Origin: Bacillus sp. FSL K6-3431
Lineage (GTDB): Bacteria > Bacillota > Bacilli > Bacillales > Bacillaceae_C
Length of the DNA stretch: 64,000 bases
NCBI RefSeq assembly: GCF_038002605.1
Contig: NZ_JBBOCT010000001.1
Coordinates: 62,001 to 126,000, forward strand
Reading direction: 5' to 3'
The position numbers and the translations under genes were made by a program. Positions 56,486 through 64,000 of this stretch are shown one piece after another. The notes beneath the pieces are model-generated. The model saw only the letters and a program-made list of their open reading frames with translations, was not told the origin of the DNA and did not search any database. The stretch's first letter is position 1; every line of letters starts with the position of its first letter.

Positions 56486-57553
56486 ATGTCAAGCAGCATA
56501 GTGGAGAAGAATTTCAAGCTTGAACAGTTAATTGAACAGGATTTAAAACGTAATGTGAAAAAAATTGATGCGGAGGCTTTTTATGCAGAAAGTTTTTTAA
56601 GAAAGCTTGGTAAAGCTGGATTATTTTCTTCTGTTAATAAATCTCAAAAGGAAGTATTGTTAGATGAAATGCAGGTGGTAGAGGAAACGGCTAAAACATG
56701 TATGACCACTGCCTTTTGTCTTTGGTGTCACCTTGCTGCTTTAACATATGTGCGTCATACTGGTAATAAAACATTGAAGAATAAGATGTTGGCTTCTCTT
56801 GAAAATGGAGAGATTTTAGGTGCAACAGGTTTATCCAACCCGATGAAATATTATGCGGGACTTGAAAAACTACACATGAATGCGAAACCCATCGAAGGCG
56901 GATATATTCTATCAGGTGTTCTTCCATCCGTATCAAACCTTGGTGAAAATCATTGGTTTGGATTGATTGCTGGGGTCGATGATAACAAACGGATCATGTG
57001 TTTTATTCCTTGTAACGCAAAAGGGTTAAAGCTAAAAGAAAAAGTGAATTATCTAGGTATAAATGGAAGCGCAACGTATGCTTGTTCATTTACTGATGTG
57101 TTTGTTCCTTACGAATGGATATTGTCTGAAGATGCAGATACGTTTGTGAAGGAGATTCGACCGGCATTCATCTCTTATCAGATTCCTTTAGGCCTTGGCG
57201 TTACACAAGCTTCTATTACCTCAATTGAAAGAGTGCGTAGAAAGCAAAATGATTGTAATCGTTTTTTAAGAGTACAGTCGGAAAATCTCCAGGAAAAAGA
57301 GCATAAAATACAGGGAAAGCTGCGGATATTGTTAAGTAGCGAAATCTTGAATTGGAAAAAGGTTGCTAATATTCGCCTTGAAGCGGCATATTTAACGCTT
57401 GAAGCGGTTCAGGCAAGTATGCTGCATAATGGAAGTGCCGGGTATTTACAAGACAGTGCACCATCACGTAGACTTCGTGAAGCTTATTTTTTTGCCAATT
57501 TGACACCAACAGTGAAGCACTTGGAAAAGCTCCTCCATAACACTCCCTTATGA
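56486..57553 (+). CDS. Acyl-CoA dehydrogenase-fold flavoprotein (DszC/SfnB-like)
   Basis: 355 residues of the acyl-CoA dehydrogenase superfamily: N-terminal helices (1-100), middle beta domain (GEILGATGLSNPMKYYAG, GGYILSGVLPSVSNLG, INGSATYACSFTDVFVPYEWIL), C-terminal helical bundle. The catalytic Glu of true acyl-CoA dehydrogenases is not obvious and the GATGLSNP form is closer to flavin-dependent monooxygenases such as DszC and SfnB. ATG 56486 has aaaggaggg 10 bases upstream; the in-frame GTG at 56477 does not. With the SsuABC-like importer, an organosulfur or similar substrate is possible. Confidence 0.75.
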   Translation: MSSSIVEKNFKLEQLIEQDLKRNVKKIDAEAFYAESFLRKLGKAGLFSSVNKSQKEVLLDEMQVVEETAKTCMTTAFCLWCHLAALTYVRHTGNKTLKNKMLASLENGEILGATGLSNPMKYYAGLEKLHMNAKPIEGGYILSGVLPSVSNLGENHWFGLIAGVDDNKRIMCFIPCNAKGLKLKEKVNYLGINGSATYACSFTDVFVPYEWILSEDADTFVKEIRPAFISYQIPLGLGVTQASITSIERVRRKQNDCNRFLRVQSENLQEKEHKIQGKLRILLSSEILNWKKVANIRLEAAYLTLEAVQASMLHNGSAGYLQDSAPSRRLREAYFFANLTPTVKHLEKLLHNTPL

Positions 57554-57587
57554 GAATACGTTATTTTCTCATAAGGAGTTTTTTTGC
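57542..57587 (+). terminator. Terminator overlapping the end of the ACAD-like gene
   Basis: ACTCCCTTATGAGAA/TTCTCATAAGGAGT with one bulge, then seven T. Confidence 0.88.
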
Positions 57588-57787
57588 AGTTTAACGGGAG
57601 TAAAACGCTCTTGAAATGTCATCTAAGAGAGTTTTAATGAATAACTAAATAATCTGTCGCATTAATACGAAGCGAGGTTGTTGAAAACTATATTTAGTAG
57701 AAGGAATTAGCAAAGAGTTGTCGAAATGTTAATATGAGCATCTCAGTTTTAAAACGCTTCATATTATTTTAGATGGAGGTCATGACC

Positions 57788-58339
57788 ATGGGTAAAAAAG
57801 TATTAATAATTACAGGTGATGCGGTAGAGGCACTAGAAATTTTTTATCCGTATTATCGTTGTTTGGAAGAGGGATTTGACGTAACCATTGCCTCACCATC
57901 TGTTAAAAAATTGTATACAGTAAGTCATGATTTTATTGATGGAATGGAAACATATGTGGAAAAGCCTGCATATGGCATTGATTCGCATATTGCTTTTGCT
58001 GATGTTGATCCGTCGGAATATGCTGGTTTAATTATTCCTGGTGGACGAGCACCAGAATATATTCGATTAGACGAGGCGATACCAAATATTCTCCGCCACT
58101 TTTTTGCAGAGAATAAGCCAGTCGGAGCTATCTGTCATGCAGCACAAGTATTATCTGTCGTACCAGAATTGATGAAGGGTAGAGAATATACAGCATATAT
58201 CGCGTGTAAACCTGATGTGACAGCATGTGGAGCAACATATATTGATGAACCATTACACACACATCAAAATCTTGTTTCTGGTCATGCGTGGCCGGATTTA
58301 CCTGGATTCATGCGCGAATTTATTAAGTTAATGAAATAA
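57788..58339 (+). CDS. DJ-1/PfpI family protein
   Basis: Class I glutamine amidotransferase-like fold, 183 residues. Start KKVLIITGDAVEALEIFYPY, PGGRAPEYIR loop, nucleophile Cys116 in VGAICHAAQVL, followed by HAWPDLPGFMREF. Family members act as glyoxalase/deglycase-type or protease-like stress proteins; activity here is not determined. ATG 57788 is 8 bases after ggagg; earlier in-frame ATGs (57773, 57782) overlap the ribosome site. Separate transcript after the ACAD-like gene; same strand. Confidence 0.82.
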   Translation: MGKKVLIITGDAVEALEIFYPYYRCLEEGFDVTIASPSVKKLYTVSHDFIDGMETYVEKPAYGIDSHIAFADVDPSEYAGLIIPGGRAPEYIRLDEAIPNILRHFFAENKPVGAICHAAQVLSVVPELMKGREYTAYIACKPDVTACGATYIDEPLHTHQNLVSGHAWPDLPGFMREFIKLMK

Positions 58340-58419
58340 GAGACTTCTCCGCATGATCTCTTAGATCAATATACACAAACAATGGATTCAAATACATTAG
58401 TATAAAGCAGTATAGAAAG

Positions 58420-58445
58420 GAAGCTTGTGACATATCCCAAGCTTC
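58420..58445. terminator. Hairpin between the DJ-1 gene and the secreted-protein gene
   Basis: GAAGCTTG/CAAGCTTC. T-rich on both sides, weakly (TTTATT on plus, CCTTTC on minus). Confidence 0.55.
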
Positions 58446-58446
58446 T

Positions 58447-59286
58447 TTATTGGTTCATTTCGGAAAAGAGGCGGCATTCTTTAAAAAATCGGATACTGTC
58501 TACCTTCCATACATCCATATAGGAAAAACGAACTAAATAGATTTTCTCTTTAAATACTTTTTTTTCAAGGTTTTTGAAAAACACTTCGATTTCTATTGGA
58601 ACTTCTAGCATTAATTCATTACCAATGTCTTTACTAGGTGGAACAGACATATATTTCAAATTTATATTCTCAATGAAGCTAATAGATTCTTTCCCATCCA
58701 ATCTTTGCAAAGAAAAAGATGAGATTAGTTGGAGATCCTGCTGCTTAATTCCCGCTAGATATGCACTAATTACTTCTTGAGGATCTGCATTATTCGCATA
58801 CTCCTTCAAAATCCCTGCTGCTTTAAAAATCATCAGTTTATGTGATAAATCCATATTATTTTTCCGATGAGTCTTACTACCGTAGAAATGAATACAAAAA
58901 TGTCCGCCAAAGTTATTTTCCAATGCACCTGCACCGTGTGGCATCCCATGCATGGAGGCAGCAATCCATTGATTTTTGTGAATGATAATAATAGCTCTTC
59001 GTTTCCAACTCCATTTCCCGCTATATATTCCTTTCATTATTTTTGTGTCTTCAGAAGTCAAAGGTTGCACGTCAGCATGGCGACTTCCAGCTCGTCTTTG
59101 CACATCAAACCGCTTACCTGTTTCGACATCTAATACAGTAAACTTGCTAAATTTGGGCAATATGTCATTCACTTTTTCCCATGGAAGCATTTCAATCTGA
59201 AAACCTATGCTATCGTCTTTTGCCAAAGTCGATGTGCAATGAAAGAATATGGAAACTGATAATATGATTGAAATGGTGGCCTTCAT
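58447..59286 (-). CDS. Secreted protein of unknown function
   Basis: 279 residues from ATG 59286 (gggtg 7 bases upstream): a signal peptide MKATISIILSVSIFFHC…LAKD is then N-terminal; the frame is open 52 codons further upstream. The middle (about 55-155) is the conserved-looking part: DVETGKRFDVQRRAGSRHAD, KIYSG-like MKGIYSGKWSWKRRAI, HGMPHGAGALENNFGG and HFCIHFYGSKTH. The His/Cys-rich HFCIHF loosely recalls L,D-transpeptidase or cysteine-peptidase active sites, but I cannot assign it. C-terminal half may be a NTF2/DUF4829-like domain (inference). Confidence 0.6.
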   Translation of the reverse strand: MKATISIILSVSIFFHCTSTLAKDDSIGFQIEMLPWEKVNDILPKFSKFTVLDVETGKRFDVQRRAGSRHADVQPLTSEDTKIMKGIYSGKWSWKRRAIIIIHKNQWIAASMHGMPHGAGALENNFGGHFCIHFYGSKTHRKNNMDLSHKLMIFKAAGILKEYANNADPQEVISAYLAGIKQQDLQLISSFSLQRLDGKESISFIENINLKYMSVPPSKDIGNELMLEVPIEIEVFFKNLEKKVFKEKIYLVRFSYMDVWKVDSIRFFKECRLFSEMNQ

Positions 59287-59747
59287 TAATTTCACCCAAT
59301 TTCGTTTGATTTTCATTTTTATTTCAACATCATATAAAAAGTTTTCCAAATTAAAGAGGATGTATTCATTAATATAAAAATTCCGATTGTCGAGAACGGC
59401 TAGGTAAGAAATAAATATGATTCTCCATTGATAAAGAGACATAATAGCTTAAGTTTATTTTATTTCCCATAATGTGAGTGTACTCAGTAGGTATAGGTAC
59501 GGTTAAGGTACTCGAAAAACGGTTGATATTACCGGTCTTTGGATCAAAGAAATTCGTCTCGTGTGAATGTGAATTTTTTTGAAACGTATTCTGAAATTGT
59601 TAAAATAGAAAGTCAGAAAAACCAAATTTACTTTTGAAAAGAGGATCGGATAATGCTTATCCAATGAAATTAGTTATTTGAATTGCCTATAACTAGATGC
59701 TTAAAATCTTTTTGAGTCTAGCGGGACGATAACATATTATTTCGAAC
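59287..59747. other. Non-coding gap between the secreted-protein gene and the ppc terminator
   Basis: No ribosome site with a credible frame, no repeat and no RNA family recognised. It includes the upstream extension of the secreted-protein frame (to 59442), judged untranslated. Confidence 0.5.
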
Positions 59748-59793
59748 TAAAAAAGGAGTAGTTCCCTTTAAATAAAAGGGACTACTCCTAAAA
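59748..59793 (-). terminator. Terminator after ppc
   Basis: AGGAGTAGTTCCCTTT/AAAGGGACTACTCCT with one bulge; the minus strand reads into TTTTTTAG. Confidence 0.88.
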
Positions 59794-59840
59794 ATTGATC
59801 GTTTTTATAAGATCGTGCAATATGCATTAAAATTGTTTCA

Positions 59841-62591
59841 TCAACCTGTATTTACTAATCCAGCTGCTACGCCATTAATTGTTAGCAATACTTCAGTTAC
59901 AAGCTCATCTGAAGGGTTTTCAGTAGCTCTTAACTTTTGAATCAAGTCAACCTGTAGGAAATTTAACGGGTCAACATATGGATTTCGTCTTTGAACAGAC
60001 TCTTGAATATTTGGTGAATGTGCCATCAATTCATCATTTCCTGATATTTGTAATAGAAGGGACCGTGTTCGATCGTATTCGCTAGAAATATCATGGAAAA
60101 TTCGTTCTGAAATAGCTGGATCCTCGACCAATGTCAAATATTCTTTTGCTGTTGTCATATCTGCTTTCATTAATGCCATCTGCAAATTATTAATTGTCGA
60201 GTGAAAAAACGGCCATTTCTGATACATGGACTGTAATAACGGCAGATTGTCTGTATTCTGGTTGATAAATGCTTCTAAACCGGATCCAGCAGCATACCAT
60301 GCAGGAATCATATGTCTTGATTGTGTCCAAGCAAATACCCATGGAATGGCACGTAAATCTTCAAACTGTTGGCTGTTCTTTCTACTCATTGGTCGCGACC
60401 CAATGTTTAATGCGCCAATTTCTTTTAAAGGAGTTGCTTGATTAAAATAAGTCAGGAAGTCTGGATCTCCAAATACAAGAGATTGGTATTTTTTTAATGA
60501 ATGTATGGAGATTTCTTCCATTGCAATTTCCCATTCTTTTTCACGGAAATATTCGTGATCAGAAGTTGTTTTTATTCGCGAGCAAGCTTCAAGTAAAGCT
60601 GAAGCTGCCTGCTCTAAATTGCGATAAGCTATATCGTCCAGCAAATACCTAGATGAAAGGACTTCACCTTGTTCCGTAATTTTTACACCATCTCCAAGTG
60701 TTTCAACAGGTTGGGAGAGGATGCTTGTATTTAAAGAACCACCACCACGACCTAAAGAGCCACCGCGCCCGTGGAAAAACTTTAGGCGAATATTATAATC
60801 ACGCGCCATATTATGAATTTCTTGTTGGGCTTTAAAGAGTTTCCAGTTAGCAGTTAAAGTGCCTCCATCTTTACTTCCATCTGAATATCCCAACATAATT
60901 TCTTGATGATCACCACGTATCTTAAGGTGCTTTCTATAGACATTCATTTCGAATAAAGTTTTCATGATCTTAGGACCTGCAACTAAATCATCGATTGTTT
61001 CTAATAGTGGTGCTATATGCAGATCACTTTCGATTTTCCCATCCGAATATTGTCGGTAAATTCCTGCTTCTTTAGCAAGGAGAAGTACTTCTAGCAAATC
61101 ACTTGGCGATTGAGTCATGCTGATCAAATAGACTTCTATTGAACGTTTCCCAAACTCTATATGCGCTTTTTTGATTAACTTGAAAATATTTAGTATGGAT
61201 TGGGTTTCATCTGTATAACCTTCTTCATGAAGTAAGAGTGGTCTTGGGTCATTCAACACTTGTTCTAATAAACTTATTTTCTCGTCTTCATTGAGATTTG
61301 AATAATTATCGGAAATATTAACTGCTTTTAATATTTCACCCACGGCTAATTCATGTTCACCACTGTGGTTTCTTATATCTAGTGTTGCCAAATGGAATCC
61401 AAATAATTGTACTTGTCTAATAATAGTTCGTATCGTTTTCAGTTTTCTGTGAGCAGGCTGATGTTGTTCCGCACTGTCTTTTACTTGTATCAAGTCAAAT
61501 AGTAATTCTTCTGAATTATTATAACCGAGAGCGGATTTACCAACTTCATGAAGTCGCTTCAAGATAATGGCGAATTTCCTCCGATATATTTCGGAGGCTA
61601 TTGGCCATTTCTCCTCATCAGCTAAATAAACTGATTCCTCTTGTTCTACCGACTGACTTAGTTCTGGGCTGACTGAAACCCGGTGGGTAGATTGACTAAA
61701 TCTTTTCATTAGTTCAGTTATCGCTTCATTATATTTTTTTAATACAAGTTCCCTTTGTAGAACCAACGTTTCCCATGTGATTTCAGGTGTTACATTTGGG
61801 TTCCCGTCTCGATCTCCACCTATCCATGATCCAAAGTGAAGGAAGTTTGGCACTTCCCATTTAAGTTCTGGAAAATGGTCATTTAACTGTAATTCTAATT
61901 CTTGATGTACAGCTGGTAGCGTATCAAATAATGTTTGGTCAAAATAATAAAGGCCGTTTTTCACCTCATCTAACACTGTTGGCTTGCGATGACGTAATTC
62001 ATCGGATTGCCATAAAGCGATTACTTCATTATATAAGCTATCTTCAAAACTTTGACGTTCTTTTCGTGATGTCAAAGGGTTATTTAGTTTTTGAAGAATG
62101 TTAGAAATTCTTTTTTGTATTTCTAACACAGTGCGTTTTATCGCTTCTGTTGGGTGCGCAGTAATTATTAGTTCTATGGACAGGTCATTCAATACTTGTT
62201 TAAGCACATCATTAGTTAGCCCAAATTCTTTGACTCTAGAGACCCCAACTTCTAGTGAAAAAGATTGTCCACCTTTATCTTCCAGTTGATATTGCTTTCT
62301 ACGACGAATCCTGTGATTTTGTTCAGCAATATTTACTAAGTGGAAATAAATGGAGAATGCCCTGACTACTTGCTGGCGCATCGGTGGTTGAAGACCGCTA
62401 ATCACTTCTTTTAGTTGTATGTAAGTCGTCTCATTATATTCCTTCCGTAAACTTTTCGTCATTTCTCTGACATTTTCAACTGTATCAAACAGTTCATGCC
62501 CACCTTGATGAACTAAAATTTCTCCCAGAATATTACCTAGTTTTTTTACATCGCTTCGTAACATTGCATTGTGATCGACTGCTTTATTCAT
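59841..62591 (-). CDS. ppc: Phosphoenolpyruvate carboxylase
   Basis: Anaplerotic enzyme: phosphoenolpyruvate plus bicarbonate to oxaloacetate. 916 residues. Catalytic His146 in IITAHPTEAIKRT, second active-site region LGYSDGSKDGG and FFHGRGGSLGRGGG, SRPMSRK, WVFAWTQSRHMIPAWYAAG, and the C-terminal GVAAGLVNTG with the conserved end. Start ATG 62591 after gagg. Single-gene unit. B. subtilis uses pyruvate carboxylase instead, so this is a difference from that relative, though common in other Bacillaceae. Confidence 0.96.
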   Translation of the reverse strand: MNKAVDHNAMLRSDVKKLGNILGEILVHQGGHELFDTVENVREMTKSLRKEYNETTYIQLKEVISGLQPPMRQQVVRAFSIYFHLVNIAEQNHRIRRRKQYQLEDKGGQSFSLEVGVSRVKEFGLTNDVLKQVLNDLSIELIITAHPTEAIKRTVLEIQKRISNILQKLNNPLTSRKERQSFEDSLYNEVIALWQSDELRHRKPTVLDEVKNGLYYFDQTLFDTLPAVHQELELQLNDHFPELKWEVPNFLHFGSWIGGDRDGNPNVTPEITWETLVLQRELVLKKYNEAITELMKRFSQSTHRVSVSPELSQSVEQEESVYLADEEKWPIASEIYRRKFAIILKRLHEVGKSALGYNNSEELLFDLIQVKDSAEQHQPAHRKLKTIRTIIRQVQLFGFHLATLDIRNHSGEHELAVGEILKAVNISDNYSNLNEDEKISLLEQVLNDPRPLLLHEEGYTDETQSILNIFKLIKKAHIEFGKRSIEVYLISMTQSPSDLLEVLLLAKEAGIYRQYSDGKIESDLHIAPLLETIDDLVAGPKIMKTLFEMNVYRKHLKIRGDHQEIMLGYSDGSKDGGTLTANWKLFKAQQEIHNMARDYNIRLKFFHGRGGSLGRGGGSLNTSILSQPVETLGDGVKITEQGEVLSSRYLLDDIAYRNLEQAASALLEACSRIKTTSDHEYFREKEWEIAMEEISIHSLKKYQSLVFGDPDFLTYFNQATPLKEIGALNIGSRPMSRKNSQQFEDLRAIPWVFAWTQSRHMIPAWYAAGSGLEAFINQNTDNLPLLQSMYQKWPFFHSTINNLQMALMKADMTTAKEYLTLVEDPAISERIFHDISSEYDRTRSLLLQISGNDELMAHSPNIQESVQRRNPYVDPLNFLQVDLIQKLRATENPSDELVTEVLLTINGVAAGLVNTG

Positions 62592-63158
62592 CTTATCATC
62601 CTCTTATTCTAAATTACTTCATCTCTTTTTCTACCTCAGTACACTAGTAGTTATATCGTATAGAAAGTAGACGAGTTAATCAATCGAGTAATAGATTGAA
62701 AATTCTTACTTAAAAGCGTTGAGAGTTTCAAGATACATATTACTCCCTTTGGGGTTTATACTGTCCATATATAATAGAATGATGTCCAGCATGGGAATAC
62801 ATAATATTTTATCATAAGTGCAAGAGAGTATCATCTACTAAAACATAGTAATCTACTATTTTTACAATTACTATAGTAAAAAGAGAAGAAATATGAATAG
62901 CATTTTCATGATAATACGCCTTGTTAAAGACGATGTCACTGGGTTTGGTCCTTTAAGTTTATTTTAAATTAATTTGTTAGTGTAAACAAACTATAATGGA
63001 TCGCAGCAATTTTACTCATTACTAGCAATCACATCTAAAAATTATCTTTTTTTTATAAATCCACAATTCCATATTCGTCAGGTAGATTTTCTTCCCATAT
63101 TATTTTTACTTATTATAGCATCGTTTATTCAAGATAATTTTACAAAAGGAGAAAGTAA
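62592..63158. other. Long divergent gap between ppc and the SRPBCC gene
   Basis: 567 A/T-rich bases with no credible gene. TTTGTTAGTGTAAACAAA (62973-62990), a near-palindrome, directly precedes TATAAT (62992-62997), a plausible regulated -10 for the plus-strand gene 160 bases away. ppc promoter not identified with confidence. Confidence 0.45.
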
Positions 63159-63614
63159 ATGCCTATTATAAGACATGAGCAATTTATCCAAGCACCTGTG
63201 AATGTCTGCTTTGACCTTGCAAGAAACGTAAATATACATACTAAAACTACGTCTAATACAAATGAAAAAATTGTCGGTGGAGTGACAGAGGGTTTATTAG
63301 AAAAAGGAGATATTGTCACTTGGGAAGCCGTTCATTTTGGTATTAAGCAAAGACTAACTGCTCAAGTAATACAAATGGAGAAGCCTAATATGTTTGTAGA
63401 TATTATGCTAAAGGGAGCTTTTAGTTCTTTCATTCATACACACCAATTTGTAGAAAAAGCATCTAGCACGTTAATGATTGACACATTTGACTATATGTCT
63501 CCTTTTGGTCCAGTTGGCATAATAGCTGACAAATTGTTTTTGGAGAAATATATGAATGAATTTATCATCTCCCGAGCGAAAGAACTAAAAAGGATTGCAG
63601 AAAATATAAATTAG
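63159..63614 (+). CDS. SRPBCC-family (START/polyketide-cyclase-like) protein
   Basis: 151 residues with the helix-grip layout: MPIIRHEQFIQAPVNVCFDLARN at the start, VTWEAVHFGIKQRLTAQVIQ in the middle strands, YMSPFGPVGIIADKLFLEKYM and a long C-terminal helix. Proteins of this group bind small hydrophobic ligands; the substrate is unknown. Ribosome site aaaaggaga 8 bases upstream. Followed by a perfect terminator. Confidence 0.8.
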   Translation: MPIIRHEQFIQAPVNVCFDLARNVNIHTKTTSNTNEKIVGGVTEGLLEKGDIVTWEAVHFGIKQRLTAQVIQMEKPNMFVDIMLKGAFSSFIHTHQFVEKASSTLMIDTFDYMSPFGPVGIIADKLFLEKYMNEFIISRAKELKRIAENIN

Positions 63615-63638
63615 CTTCGTTGATAATGGAGCTATTGC

Positions 63639-63689
63639 AATTTCGGATAAATAAGGCACTGATAGCTTATTTATCCGAAATTTTTTTCA
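63639..63689 (+). terminator. Terminator after the SRPBCC gene
   Basis: Perfect 17-base stem AATTTCGGATAAATAAG/CTTATTTATCCGAAATT with a 10-base loop and seven T. The remaining 310 bases to the window end show no credible gene. Confidence 0.92.
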
Positions 63690-64000
63690 CCAAAACGTTT
63701 TTTCTACCCAGCCGCTGCAATAATTTATTGAATTTACCCATCTTTCAATACAATCTAGTATTTATGTCAACAAAGAAGTTATTAAGAAAATTACATAAGA
63801 GACGGGGAGACCAACTTGTTAAGATAAGGAGGATACCTTCTTTAGGGGCAAATGAGCTTTAAGCGCTTCAACTTCTCAACCAATATCCATTCATTATCCT
63901 CACCTTATTAAAGTTAGATATTCTACTAATAAACTTTTGGGAATAGACTAAAACTGCTTGAATAAATCGTAATGGTTAAATCATGATTATGAGTGTCACG

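Noticed and set aside
63620..63862. 80-codon frame after the SRPBCC gene
   Set aside because: Its first third is the terminator stem and T run; no ribosome site precedes either this start or the internal ATG near 63764.

Overview
The window is chromosome from a low-GC, endospore-forming member of the Bacillaceae. The left 28 kb follows the Bacillus subtilis order deoB–pupG–dacF–spoIIA–sigF–spoVAF–lysA–ribT–ypuF–scpAB–dacB–spmAB–rluB–resABCDE–sigX–rsiX–ribU–fer–ypbB–recS–ypbD–ypbE–ypbF almost gene for gene. Sporulation genes and recognisable sigma-H, sigma-G and sigma-X promoters support this. The genus cannot be fixed from the sequence; Oceanobacillus/Virgibacillus-type bacteria are a reasonable guess.

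Layout. 1-1.6 kb: nucleoside salvage (deoB 3' part, purine nucleoside phosphorylase). 1.7-8 kb: sporulation block (dacF, spoIIAA-spoIIAB-sigF, spoVAF) and lysA; the other spoVA genes are missing here, and two structured repeats sit in the spoIIA leader. 8-13 kb: a 33-residue membrane peptide, ribT, ypuF, scpA-scpB and dacB-spmA-spmB. 13-22.3 kb: rluB, the cytochrome c maturation genes resABC, resDE, and sigX-rsiX. 22.3-28.2 kb: an FMN riboswitch controlling ribU, then fer, ypbB, recS, ypbD, ypbE and ypbF.

28.2-34.5 kb is an accessory cassette bounded by two direct copies of a dispersed repeat. It holds a carbohydrate ABC importer without its own ATPase, a regulator fusing a GntR DNA-binding domain to a solute-binding-protein fold, and a dehydrogenase. 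A FAD oxidoreductase lies just outside. A short-chain dehydrogenase, a MITE-like element and a YeeE/YedE thiosulfate-type transporter follow. 38.8-44.1 kb looks like a four-carbon acid sugar (threonate/erythronate) catabolic unit: PrpR_N-type regulator, KdgT-family permease, DUF1537 kinase and PdxA2-like dehydrogenase, with a cre site and a palindromic operator candidate. Just after it, a consensus sigma-A promoter is followed by an intrinsic terminator, suggesting a ~105-nt RNA. 44.4-50 kb: a SAM riboswitch upstream of metC, the fused homocysteine methyltransferase/MTHFR gene and metE. Then comes a DHA2-type MFS exporter.

51.7-58.4 kb is the least explained part: an SsuABC/ThiXYZ-like ABC transporter, a HxlR regulator, two near-duplicate DUF4242 proteins, a DszC/SfnB-like acyl-CoA dehydrogenase-fold protein and a DJ-1/PfpI protein. 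The transporter and both DUF4242 genes carry the same promoter block (TATWWTAAAATAAC, four copies), which argues for one regulon, probably controlled by the HxlR protein. The right end holds a secreted protein of unknown function, ppc and a SRPBCC-domain protein.
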